From Rhynchonema sp. JSB1_4 (taxonomy: Eukaryota > Nematoda > Chromadorea > Monhysterida > Xyalidae), in the NCBI GenBank assembly GCA_030248065.1, contig JASAMV010001944.1:62001-126000 (forward strand): DNA of 64,000 bases. The letters are read 5' to 3'. The stretch's first letter is position 1, and each line of letters begins with the position of its first letter. The notes under the pieces were generated by a model. That model saw only the letters and a program-made list of their open reading frames with translations. It had not been told where the DNA came from and did not search any database. Below, in pieces: positions 12,200-28,600 of this stretch. The position numbers and the translations under genes are program-made.

Positions 12200-13697
12200 T
12201 TAATTCTTGTATCCACGACTCTTCCTGCGACCACGGGCCCGTTCGAACTTGCGGCCACTCGACCGTGTGTACGGCTTGGTGTGACTGTGCGGCACACCTG
12301 GGGCACGACCAAAATGACGCTGCGCTTCACGTTGTTTGCGCGGACCTGGCCAAATTGGGGTTTAGATTTCGATTCAGAGAGCACGTTTCTCACAGACGTG
12401 ACCAACGCTTTCAATTGGGCGTGGCACCACAACCAACAGAAAGTAAGAATTCAGGTAAACATGAGCAGGTTGACGAGGTCACTCGTTTCGCACTTGCAAA
12501 CAAATAGAACACAGGATCAATTCCAGTTAGATGCAAGCTTTCAAGAAACAAACAACGTTCCAGACGACACGACAGAGGCAACACAACAACCCAATTTCAT
12601 TGTTGTGACGGAGACAATGGCCAACCTTGAATCAGCAAGGTGTTCTCGCCCTTCGGTGCGCGCACGGCCAACTGATCGAATGACAAAATTTCCCCGCCGG
12701 CTTTCAGAATTCGAGCACGAGCTGTCTCGGTGACGCGCATTGCGCAGATCTTAAAGCTAGAAAAGTTACTACTTAGAAAATTAAGAGAAAATCTTTTATT
12801 TATTACCTTCATTTTCGGCACATCATACAATCGCGAGTCGTTGGTGACAGAGCCGACACAGACGACGATCTTGTCAGCGTTGCCCTGGAACGAGAATTTG
12901 GTCTTTGCATTTGCAAACACTGGTGAAAATTAATATTATCTTAGTTTCGAACAAATGTCCGTGACTATTGCGTGCCGCAGCTAAACGAACTCACCTTTTT
13001 CTTCAGATGTCTCGAGATGCGGGCAATTGACAGCGGCGGACGGTACTGACGTGCCATGAACAGACGTTTCATGACAATTTTGTTGAACTTCTTGCCAGTT
13101 CGACGGGCCAGATATTTGTAGAGCTGAAAGAGATGGTTACACAGTTCGTTTCGCGTTTCGTTGCTAAATACGAATTGATGTGGCGTCAAGTTTTGCAGGT
13201 TATTTTCTTGCGAAAACAAAACTTTGGAATCGTCGACATCGAGTGCAGCCCGAATTGAGAAAATGCAAGGCATATTGAGTGGAGCAGCGATTTCTGGCCT
13301 GATGGGCAAGGGGTTGCATAAAACCTGAACGAGTCGAGTTTATGTTGCCGCAGGAGCAGGACGTAACACGGGACTATCTGGCCCGATACTTTATTGGCAA
13401 CCTGTAGGTGTCTACTGTAACCTGCGCGCCTCAGCGCTACCAGGAAGTGATAAATTAGCCCTTTTCTGCCTGTAAACAAAGTGAAGTGTTCAACAAAATC
13501 AAATCATGGCGTTAAACATTAAACGCACCTTGGCTAACAGATTGACGTATGGGTCATGGCTCTTCGGTTTAGTGCGTCGCACTTTACGATCGTCTTTGTG
13601 CGAGATATCCTTACCCTGAAAGGCAAGTAACTTTGCTTCAATTGCGTTGTTTTGCTCTTCATAAAACAAAAAAAGACAAACAAAAACGACAAACCAT
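12200..13697 (-). CDS. RPL18: 60S ribosomal protein eL18 (L18)
   Basis: Six exons on the minus strand: 13695-13697 (the ATG alone), 13529-13615, 12995-13123, 12807-12884, 12626-12749, 12200-12345. They join in phase to 188 residues, the same length as human eL18. Family hallmarks are all present: [14 protein letters not shown] at the N-terminus, [44 protein letters not shown], and the C-terminus [12 protein letters not shown] followed by [18 protein letters not shown]. eL18 is a structural protein of the large ribosomal subunit. The start was set by the only ATG directly followed by a donor (ATG|GTTTGT) upstream of exon 2; an ATG-only first exon is a known ribosomal-protein arrangement. The gene faces away from eRF1 across about 3 kb of nested transposons. 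Confidence 0.96.
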
Positions 13698-13774
13698 GTT
13701 GCTCCAAATTCAACACTTCAGCAGGTTTTTACTGAATGAGACGATCGAACCTGAAATTAAACAACACAGACAAT

Positions 13775-13975
13775 ATCTCCAACTTGGCGGTACCGTATCT
13801 CCCCCAATTTTTCCAAGATTTCACCCAAAAAGTGCCCCTTTTTGGTCCAAAATAGCCAAAAATCGGGTCAAAATGACCAAAAGTGCAAAATTTGAGCGCT
13901 CCGCGCGATTTATGCACATTTTTACCTATAAAACTTGAATTCTTGCGAAACAAAGTAGTATGGTACAGTATCTCC
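13775..13975. repeat. Fragment of hAT-like short element (GTATCTCCCCC family)
   Basis: The motif GGTAC(C/A)GTATCTCCCCC occurs at both sides of a 170-bp stretch, with a central GCGCTCCGCGCGATTTATGC hairpin. The same motif and hairpin build the complete element at 21659-22015. I cannot find matching termini or a target duplication, so this copy is incomplete or degraded. It lies just upstream of the eL18 start. Confidence 0.55.
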
Positions 13976-14165
13976 CCCTAAATTTTCTTTCCGGGCTGTG
14001 ACTCTGGACTTTCAAACCGGGCCAGGCTGGGCCGGCCGGGCCGAGGTTACCGTACTGTCGGAAATAGAACCCCCCAAAAATTGACCCGCCAATTATAGAA
14101 CCCCTAAATTGGACCGAGTGAAAAAATAAAAGCCCCCAAAAATAGAACCCCCCAATAATAGAACC

Positions 14166-14571
14166 CAGTGTAGTTTCTGGTCCGGCCGGGAAAATAATGT
14201 ACCTCCTTACTTTTTCGTAGGGGAAATTAGTGTACCTCCCTCACTCCCTCCTGTGCGGAGAGGGGAAGGGGGGGAGACCCGAAATCAGGAGAAAAGTCAC
14301 ATTTTGAGGTGGAAACTTTGACCTATTTTTACCCCTTTTTGGAAAATTTTTTTTCATAAAACGGGTATTTTGGCGACTTTTGAAAACATTGACCGAAAAA
14401 TCACACATTTTAGGCCTAGAAATGCCCATTTTAGGCCTAAAACGGGCCATTTTAGGCAAAAATTGGGGAAATTAGTGTACCCGGAGGGGAATTTGTGTTG
14501 TGTACTAGTGTACCTTTGTCGGGGAAATTGGTGTACCTTAGGGGGTCCCCCTCCCCCCAGGAACCACACTG
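14166..14571. mobile_element. hAT-like short element, GTGTACC family
   Basis: Starts CAGTGTAGTTTCTGG and ends CCAGGAACCACACTG. The reiterated motif GGGAAATTAGTGTACC and variants occur near both ends. The flanks share an imperfect 11-base direct repeat (ataatagaacc / atgatagaacc, 10 of 11), not a clean 8-bp duplication; the surrounding sequence is itself repetitive, which may confuse this. No coding capacity. Confidence 0.65.
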
Positions 14572-14721
14572 ATGATAGAACCCCATCCTCAACTGGTGCG
14601 GTACCGGTACCCCACGTAGCGACATGGAACGGTAAGGCTTTATTGTTGTATTAAACATAGTTTACACAGTCATTGATGACAAGTGAATATTCAACACCCA
14701 TAAGCACAATTATAGGGCATA

Positions 14722-15529
14722 CCGTGAAACCTAAAATACAAGGGGGGGCTGTATTTTTTCATTGACCCCTTTTAGGGGGGCTGTATTTTTTCGCTGCCCA
14801 AAATCTCAAAAAATGTTCCAAAAAAATACCCCTAAAATGGAGTTCTGTCAAGGTGTTACTGGTCATTATTGAGTGTTTTTAGATGCAGATCTTCCAAAAA
14901 AGGCTTTACGTCATCATATACTCAACCACAAACGTTATACACCAGAGGTGGGAATCGGGCCGGGTTACCTCGGCCCGGCCCGGCCCGACGAGGTCCGGGG
15001 GTCGGCCGGCCCGGCCCGGCCCGACAGTTCGGGCCGGGAAGTCCGGCCCGGCCCGGCCCGATTTTTTCGGCCCGACTTTTTCTGATGATATTTTGAAGCA
15101 ATTTTTTGGTGCAAAAATTACTGTTTTTTGGTTTAAAAATACCTGATAATCATGGAAGTTGGTACTAATTTGCAGAATCGCGAGAAATTTTGGCAAATTT
15201 AGCCTGAAAAAATCACGATTTTTTATTGAAATTCGATGATGTCGGGCCTTTTCGGGCCGGCCACCCCGGCCCGGCCCGACATTCCGAAAAGTCGGCCCGG
15301 CCCGGCCCGACCGTTCGGGCTGGAAACCTCGGCCCGGCCCGGCCCGATTCCCACCTCTGATACACAAGGTGTCTTGTACAAGAACTTGACTTTACGACTC
15401 CCAAGCGGGGAATTCCAAGTTGGTGGGGGCTGTATTTTTGGGGGGTTCTATTTTTTCACTGACCCCTTTTAGGGGGGCTGTATTTTTGGGGGGCTCTATT
15501 TTTGGGGGGCTCTATTTTAGGGAATACGG
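14722..15529. mobile_element. TA-flanked MITE interrupted by another element
   Basis: Ends are CCGTGAAACCTAAAAT on the left and the complement of CCGTATTCCCTAAAAT on the right. TA lies outside at 14720-14721 and 15530-15531. Just inside, both ends carry reiterated GGGGGGCTGTATTTTT or its complement. The element is split by the insertion at 14943-15359. No transposase. Confidence 0.6.
14943..15359. mobile_element. Short TIR element with CAGAGGTGGGAATCGGGCC ends
   Basis: CAGAGGTGGGAATCGGGCC begins at 14943 and its exact complement ends at 15359. A six-base direct repeat, ATACAC, stands outside both ends (14937-14942 and 15360-15365). Both subterminal regions reiterate GGCCCGGCCCGA. The CAG(A/G)GGTGGG terminus is typical of hAT elements, though hAT duplications are usually 8 bp, so the superfamily is not certain. 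Long Pro/Arg/Gly-rich open frames across it are by-products of the GC-rich repeats. Confidence 0.75.
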
Positions 15530-15702
15530 TAACGGGTAACATACATCTAAAACCCGTTTTTTCGCAAGTGATTTTTTCAGATGTGGGTGAGTGAAAAAAT
15601 ATAACCCCCCAATAATTGACCCCCAATAATAGAACCCCCAAATTAACCCCAGTGAAAAAATAGAACCCCCCCCGTATTCTATTTCCGACAATACGGTACC
15701 CG

Positions 15703-16174
15703 CAGTGTAGTGGCAGGCCCATGTGTGGGAGGTAAGTATGATGCGGGGTTGGGACCGGAAGCGTGAGAGGTACCTTGCACCCCTATTTTGGCCCGTAAGG
15801 AGGCTTAGTCCTCCCATCCACCCAAAAAGGCGAAAAAACACTGTCGTTTTTATATACATTTTCCAATGTGATACAATTTTGGCCAAAAATTGAGGTAAAA
15901 ATAGTACTTTTTCAAAATTTTCGCCGAAAATCGCCTAAAAATAGGTATTATGGGTGGGTTTGCGCGCGGAACGCGCGATTTTTGCGAAAATAAGGTCGAA
16001 AAACACCGATTTTTGCCTTAAAAAGGTATAAAATTGCTTGTGAGAGGTATGATTTGGAGTTGTGAGAGGTAAGTACTCAACCCCCCCAACCCCCCTCGGG
16101 TTTTGTGGTAGGTAAGTACTGAGAGGGGGGGGGGGGGTAACCCCCCCAACCCCCCCTCAGCCACTACTATGATG
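15703..16174. mobile_element. hAT-like short element, AGGTAAGTA family
   Basis: Starts CAGTGTAGTGGCAGG; the right end is the complement of CATCATAGTAGTGGCTG. An exact 8-bp target duplication GGTACCCG flanks it (15695-15702 and 16175-16182). The motif GAGAGGTAAGTA or a variant repeats near both ends, and the centre holds the hairpin GCGCGCGGAACGCGCGATTT. An 8-bp duplication with a CAGTG start supports the hAT superfamily. No transposase. Confidence 0.8.
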
Positions 16175-16660
16175 GGTACCCGCCTACCCGGCCCTATCCT
16201 AATTTCTGACGCCGAACTTCACATAGCGTGCGCGTGCGCATTCTCTTCTCTTTCATTAGGTTTACGTCGTCCCTGTCCACAAATTTTCGCAAATTTCTCA
16301 GCATCCTGGTACAAATTCTGTTAAAGTCATTTCGGCTTGATCATTAAACTTCCCTCTGGTGTTTTCCCCATGTTAAAAGCTATAGCTTGGTAGTTAATTG
16401 ACGGCACAATAACAAGGTTTGTGCCAATAAAACACTAATATTTCATGCTTTCAGCTCGCTCACCTTTTGCATCAAACTGTCAGGTTACCTACCCACTTCT
16501 GTCATTGATTGAAGCTTTTTGACAAAAAACTCCAGAAATCCTCTGACTTTTATGTTTTAGATTTCATGATTTGCAGCCATTGCTTGCAATAACCGGTGGA
16601 CTACTTGAATTCAAACGTTTGGGTGTCTGACTTTCCACATTCTTGCACTTGTCGAAGGCT

Positions 16661-22315
<5,655 letters not shown>

Positions 22316-22643
22316 ATATTTGTGATTTGGATATTCAAACTGGCATGTGCCCCTCGAAGCATTCTGTGCTATGCTTCTAAATACCACTTTCCTTTCGTAC
22401 ATTGATGGTGGTCAAAAGGTCTGTTTGCTGATGTTTCATTTGACTTGTATAATGTGATGTGAAGCATCTTTTCCTTGCGGGATCTTTCGATTACCTTGGC
22501 CATACTGTGTCTATCTACGTTTCGCTTGCAAATGGGTGGTCTTATTTGCTATGGAACTTTTTTCGTACGTTTGTAGTGCGGGGTGTTTTTGATAAAGGGG
22601 ATTATGTGTTGTTGTAAGAGTCAGAGTTTACGACAAATTGGTA

Positions 22644-22744
22644 TTGGTCGCACAATGACCATATAAGAATTGATCAAATCAATCCTGATTTTCACGTTCA
22701 GTCACTCTTAACCACTGTGCTATTTGTGAGTCTCACAAAACATT
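22644..22744. mobile_element. Half copy of the TTGGTCGCAC MITE
   Basis: TA precedes TTGGTCGCACAATGACC. The next 100 bp, including CACGTTCAGTCACTCTTA, match the complement of the right half of the complete element at 38411-38684. Similarity stops near 22744, where a homopolymer-rich block begins; the other end is not found. Confidence 0.7.
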
Positions 22745-22850
22745 CCCCAAAAAAAACACAAAAACCCCTTCCGGAAATTCTCTTCTTTTTTTGTGGCCAC
22801 ACCCCCCCCCCCCCTTCCCCCACAAGAAAAAAAAAAAAAAAAAAAATCTA
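22745..22850. repeat. Low-complexity A/C homopolymer block
   Basis: Runs of C (13), A (21) and mixed poly-A/poly-C replace the expected left half of the TTGGTCGCAC element. The composition is unlike the flanks and may be a consensus error, not true sequence. Confidence 0.6.
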
Positions 22851-25609
22851 CCGTAGTAGCTACAGCCAGTATCTGGTGACTTCAGTGATGTGATGTGTTC
22901 TTCATTTCTCTTTTTTATCATCATTTTTTACGTTTCTTGATTGAGTAGCTGGCAAGACACACAAATGAACGCGCAGTTATGTTTGTGTATCAATCGAAAA
23001 CACCGCACACTGTGATTTTTGTTGCTTCTTACTGGTTTGTTTTCGTAAAAATAATGTTGTTATGTTTTTCTGAGATTTATTTTTGTAACCGCGGCCCACA
23101 AAATTTTCGGTTGTGCTGGCTGTTTCCGTCGTAAGTATTCTATTGTATTTTTTGGAGTTATACAATTTTACATATACTTTTTTTTATAATTTTCGGCCTG
23201 AGTAATATGACATATTATTATTTCACTCCACAGATACTTTTTTCACTCGTTAAAGTTGCGACAAATCTTGTTCCTTTTCGACGTTTGATTGAAAATTCTG
23301 TTTTTGACTAGGATGTATATCTCGCGTTTGCCCGGCAGAATTGACCTTCAATTAGGGTGGGGTAGGAAGGATTAAGTATCCCTAATTGTAGGGTTCATAT
23401 TCTGTTTGTGGGAAAATGCCGGAATCCTCGGTTTTACCTGCTTCACCTTTTTACGCGTATATTTGTTGCGCGCCTACCTACGTTTCTTGTTGAAATGTGG
23501 TTCTTGTTTCCGATTGAAACATACAAAAATGCACCTTATCGTGCTCATATGAACTCTTGTTGTTCACCATTTCACATTATTGTCTGCGTCTGTTTTCGGT
23601 TGGCGCGTTCGTTACATGCTGCGGAGTTGAGAAGTAAATCTACTGTTGACTAAAAGTTCGTCCACTTTTTATGTTATATTTCGATTAAAGTCCAGTCATC
23701 TTTAATCTAAACAAGCGAAGGCAAAGCTGCATAGTTAACTAATCCATGCTTAAACTCTACCATTATCGCAAAAGTGTGACAAACTACCAGAGCTTATTTC
23801 TATAACTTGAGGATCAGATTTATTCATAACTCACTGTGCAAATAAGTACAGTCACCCTATGTTTAGCTAACAACAGTATTGCTCTCGTTCCGCGGATGGG
23901 CGTTTTGCTAAGCACACAACTTTTAGGTGCGCACTCAGGGTGTCAAGAACCGCTTTATTTGCGAGTGGCACGCGTTTTTGTATTGTTGTGGTGACGTGTG
24001 TAAGTGGACAACATGTCGTATCTCGAACAAGGTGTGCCCACATGCGCTCATGTGTACACATAGGAAAGTTTATGTCACACCCGTTTGACTTGGGTCATCG
24101 TTGAATCGGTCTGCAAACTGCTTTGAAACATCAACCTGCCATCACGTGTGCATTTTTTTGAAAATTGACCTTGCTGGCGTACCCTTCACCAGCTGATTTC
24201 TCCCACGCGTTGTGTGTGCACTTGAGGGCAGAACAACGTGTGTTTTGTTGCCATCAGTGGAGTCCTAAAGTTATTGAGGTCCCTTGCTAAATCAGGCTCC
24301 GTGTAGTCTGCACCCAACAACCTTATCAATGTGTACTCTATAACCCACCCCAGACGGCCCTCGCAAACAGCTGATGTAGCACTCCGCAAAAGTTCCTTTT
24401 TGTTCTTATCAAAAAAAACAAGAGCGACAGACTAAAAACACCCGGTCGAAAAACTTATCAGTTCAATTTTGCGTACTGACTGCAGATGGACCTCTTTCTT
24501 GTAACAAAACACTGACGCCTTGCTTATATATCAGGTTACTCTTTTTGGGTGTAAACGCATTCTTTTGCTGCTAAGAGCCTTATATGGAGACTGTAGGCGC
24601 GCTTTCAGTATCTTCAAAACTATACCTACTAAAATAGATAAAAAATAATAAACTACGAGTTGCCTGTAATGTTTTCAGTTGTGACCTGCCATGCGTGTAA
24701 TTTTCAGTCCCAGTAATTCATTTGTACAACTCGAAGACCGATATACTTTGGTTGTGTCATTGTTTGGCCGTACATCTGGCTTCAGGTCCGCCTGAGGCTC
24801 ACTGTGGGACAAATTTTTTGAACGATGTACCTTGACACCTATTCTGACCGTCCCTATTTAATCCACAGCAGTCACTTTCCTATCTGGTCGCACTTCACTC
24901 GAAAACAGTGTACCCCGTTTTAAGATCATGCGTGACCAAAACAGCGCTGCGCGGGTTATTTTAGTTCCCTTCCCAAATGAATTTGTCTCTTTCGACCACA
25001 GAGTGGAAGTATGCGTGTCCCCCATGATATAATGTGCTGTTCTCCGTTCCCAAATCCTCTTATGCAATTCTGTCCGTGACGCAGACATTTTTGTTTTTTC
25101 TCACTGTCCAGCAGTAATGGAAAGGTTTGCCCGGCGGTCTCATGGAACGAGTTTTCGGCAAAAACATAACCATGTTTGGCACAAGCGGTCATGCGTGCTA
25201 ACATGCTACACCTTTATGTCTATTTCAGTATTCTACGAGCGGTGCTCCGCCGCTGTTTCATTGTGTTCGTTTTTTGTGCACGACAAAGCTGCGGTCTTAA
25301 GGTCCGCATCCGCATTGACCAGGACCATTGTTGTCTTCTTTTGGTTCCTGGTATAATTCCTGCGCGCGCCAACGGAATTTTTCTTATTTATCGCGAAACA
25401 AGTTGACTACAGTGTCTTGAAACATTGCCATTTATAATAACTCACTCAGTTCTTCATGTTCGTTTACAAGCCACACCCTGTTCAAGGTGACTCACATCAC
25501 ACCCAACCCCGCCAACAAGTGAAAAGTTAGTTTTTGTAGCCGTCCGCCAGCGAGCGCTCGTGTCGTCCAATCAGCATCCACCCCCATTTTCACCGCCACA
25601 TCCAATATA

Positions 25610-28600
25610 ATGTCATCGGCAACCAAGTCAGCGCAACCCAGTAGCAAAGCACGTCGACCGAGCACGGGCAGCAATAAAGGCAGCAAGGCACAATCGCCGA
25701 CAACCAACGGTCCGACCACCCCTGACGTTGACCAGCGTAAAAAATCAACCGAAATGTCAAGCGACGATTACAAGTCAGGCATCCAGGCCCGACCGGGATT
25801 CACCCGGACTTCGATGAGCACCACCCAGGGTGGAGGTGCGTTTCAACTGTCTTTTTGGCGATTTGTCATTTTCTATTAGCTGAGTGGTATCGATAGAATA
25901 GCAATTGCTTTATTTTCCGAAAGTCATTCCTGGAAGTAGATATTCAAATGTCAGCTTTTTGACAGTGAAGCGGTCAATTCACAGTTTTGTCTAGACGCGC
26001 GCGGTAGCGATCAAAGTCATCTATACATAAGCCATTATGAATCAAAACCCGTTTTTTAGTCAGGATACAGCAGGCGCTATTTCTCCCAAAGCCAGTTATT
26101 TTTATTCGTTAATCCACGTTCGCTAGAACTGCTGTCTAGTCGTTCTTAAAGTTTTCGTACGAACTAATCGACACTCATTAATTGTCACATCTGATCAAAA
26201 AGATGACTTCACCTGGCGCCGGTAGTGTTCGTCGTTCGAGTGCAGGTTGGACAGCAGATGGGCACGAGAGTGTAGCTCGTCGGCTTAAACTTAGACTTCC
26301 GCCTAAAGTGAACACAACTGTGAGACACGCATATGGGCAAGACTCAGACCATTGCATCACATCCCAGTACCAACAGTTACAAGAACTGTCACATAAGAAG
26401 GATCATTGCCTTGGTTGAGTCCAACCCATAAATAAATGTATCCAAAGCGTGGTTCTATGAGCACATTCACATTTGCCCGACCCATCCCCATTCCCTTGTC
26501 AAATCAGGCAACCGCACGTTACGCGTGTACACCGAGATGGGCAGCACGCATACATCGTCGATGTCACCAGCGTTCTCGCAGAATGCAGCATCCGCCATCC
26601 GTGACAGTCGTGAGAAAGAGAAGAAGGATCTGCAGGACCTCAACGACAGACTGGCCAGCTACATCGAGAAGGTACTGTAGCATGTTGTGAAACAAATACA
26701 TGATACAATGAAGTGACCGCCCGTTTATGGTGAAATATAGAGAGTACACGGTGTGCAGATTTTACTCGAATTCCATCGTTTCAGATGCTTATGGACGATT
26801 CTGAACATTGGCACGCCCCTGACTTTTCAGGTACGATTCTTGGAAGCGCAAAACCGCAAGATCGCAGCCGACCTGGACGCGTTGCGTGGACGATGGGGCA
26901 AAGACACGTCGTCGATCAAGCAAATGTACGAGGGGGAATTGGCCGAAGCACGAAAGGTCGGTGATGGTTTCTTGTGGCTCACACTGACTGAGGAGGGTCG
27001 AATCCAAGCTTGGGCGTAAAGTTAGGACAATGCCAATCACCTTGGTGCCGCTCATGCCCACTTTATGATCTACTGGGATTTTCCACATGAATCCCCGGGG
27101 CCTCATTCGGGATAAGGTGGAAAATCGGTCTTTTTGTTTCAAACATGTTACCCGAATGTGCCTGATGTTTCACAGCGGTGTACATTTAAGGTCATCGATG
27201 ATACCGCCAAAGCACGTGCTGATATCGAGAAACAAATCGGCAAACTGCAACAAGAACTGGCCGCATACCGCAAGAAGTTAGTTTCGTTTCTTTGTTCCTT
27301 GATTTTTTTATCTTTTAAGCATTTTTTGTCATATGTGCACAAAAATTGTAAAGGCAGCCACGTATGCGTGAGCAGAACCCATGCAAGCAAAAAACTGCAA
27401 TAATGTGCGCATTCTGCCAAATTACAACACTCATGTACGACACGGAAAGTTAACCGCTCGTTTTGTTTTTATCGTTCGAATGTTACCAGCATGAGCCCGC
27501 TAAGAACCGGTTTTCAGTCAAGACACAGTTCACAAACATTACCGTCAAACCCTAAAAACAAAACCACAGATTTGACAGCGACTGGGACATTCTCCTTCGG
27601 GTTTAGTGTGATGTGCTAAATTTGAGACATCGTGCAAATTAGTTAAATCGTGATTCCGTATGAGACAATGGTGTTTACTGCATTTTCCCACACAAATATG
27701 CGCATATGATTCATTTCTATTACAAAATTTTAATCGTGTTTTTATGGTATTTTACTCATTCGAGCTGTCTGGAAAATTATTTTTTTGACAAAAATCGTAA
27801 AGTTCACAGTTTCTGATGAGTCATTCTCGGAAAAGTAGTCCTTTATTTGAACAGTCAGTAGTTCTCAAGTCACCCATTGGAAAACTAGTCATATGTAAAG
27901 CTGCCGGTCCCATTGTATTTAGTTTAGTTTTCCTTGTAGGTACATACCTAGATAGCATGGGGCGTAACATCAGACACTGAAACAAGCCAAGAATACCTTA
28001 TAAAAAAGTTCCTCCCAAGGCAGACATAGTGCGAAAACAACACCCAAAACACAGCTAAATGTTTCGCCCATTATCACGTTGTATAAATATTGTGAATTTG
28101 CCATGTTTCCCCGCACGAGATAACCCGACGTTATTTGTGTGCGCACAAATTTTCACACCAAGGTGTGGTGTGGTGTGTGTGAGATCAACATTGCGTAAAC
28201 TGACGCAGGGCACTGTATACAGAGACAGATATCGCCGACAGAATACATTACATTTTATCCTTCACAAAAATACAAGTATAATCCGTGGAATGATTCTATC
28301 AACGTGTAGCAACATGCCAAACACAAACCCGCAAAGCATGCATGTTTCAAAGATGTGCAAATCGCTAAATTGTTGACTTGTGCAATCTGAAGACCAAGGG
28401 TTTTGGGCACCCGTGTGCGAGTGAGAATGAGACAGTTCATCACATGGGCACATCACACGCCTGTACCCAACACACTGAAACAAGCGTCTTAGTTGACCAT
28501 GATAGTGTGTTTCAATGTTCACCACTGCACCCCCACGTATACAATGCGCAGGTACACATATAACCCAGATGATGCATGCAGCGTCTGCCCGGACCCTAGC

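Larger units (their letters stand above)
14050..15696. mobile_element. TA-flanked composite element, outer shell of a nest
   Basis: Left end CCGTACTGTCGGAAATAGAA at 14050 is matched by its complement ending at 15696. TA stands outside both (14048-14049 and 15697-15698), as in Tc1/mariner-type insertions. The remaining original sequence is rich in reiterated AGAACCCCC/GGGGGTTCT blocks. The interior has been entered by at least three other elements (14166-14571, 14722-15529 and, inside the latter, 14943-15359). No transposase frame is visible. The outer boundaries rest on a 20-bp inverted repeat only, so I give this moderate weight. Confidence 0.55.
22316..25609. other. 3' flank of eRF1 and 5' flank of the filament gene; no gene recognised
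   Basis: Apart from the repeat pieces at 22644-22850, I see no supported gene. Short open frames on both strands (for example 24858-25204 minus) do not join across splice sites and show no domain. TGATGTTTCA occurs at 22429-22438 and 24124-24133. The promoter and 5' UTR of the intermediate filament gene should lie in the last few hundred bases, but no distinct element is visible. Confidence 0.4.

Noticed and set aside
14869..15404. Long Pro/Ala/Arg/Gly-rich open frames on both strands
   Set aside because: They are translations of reiterated GGCCCGGCCCGA inside a transposon with clear ends and a target duplication; several frames are open at once, as expected for GC-rich repeats.
27163..27190. 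Alternative acceptor CACAG at 27175 for filament exon 4
   Set aside because: It would add five residues inside coil 1B; the acceptor at 27190 keeps the heptad spacing seen in other filament proteins.
28059..28376. Possible nested gene in filament intron 4
   Set aside because: The open frame is isolated, has no acceptor/donor pair in phase and no family features.
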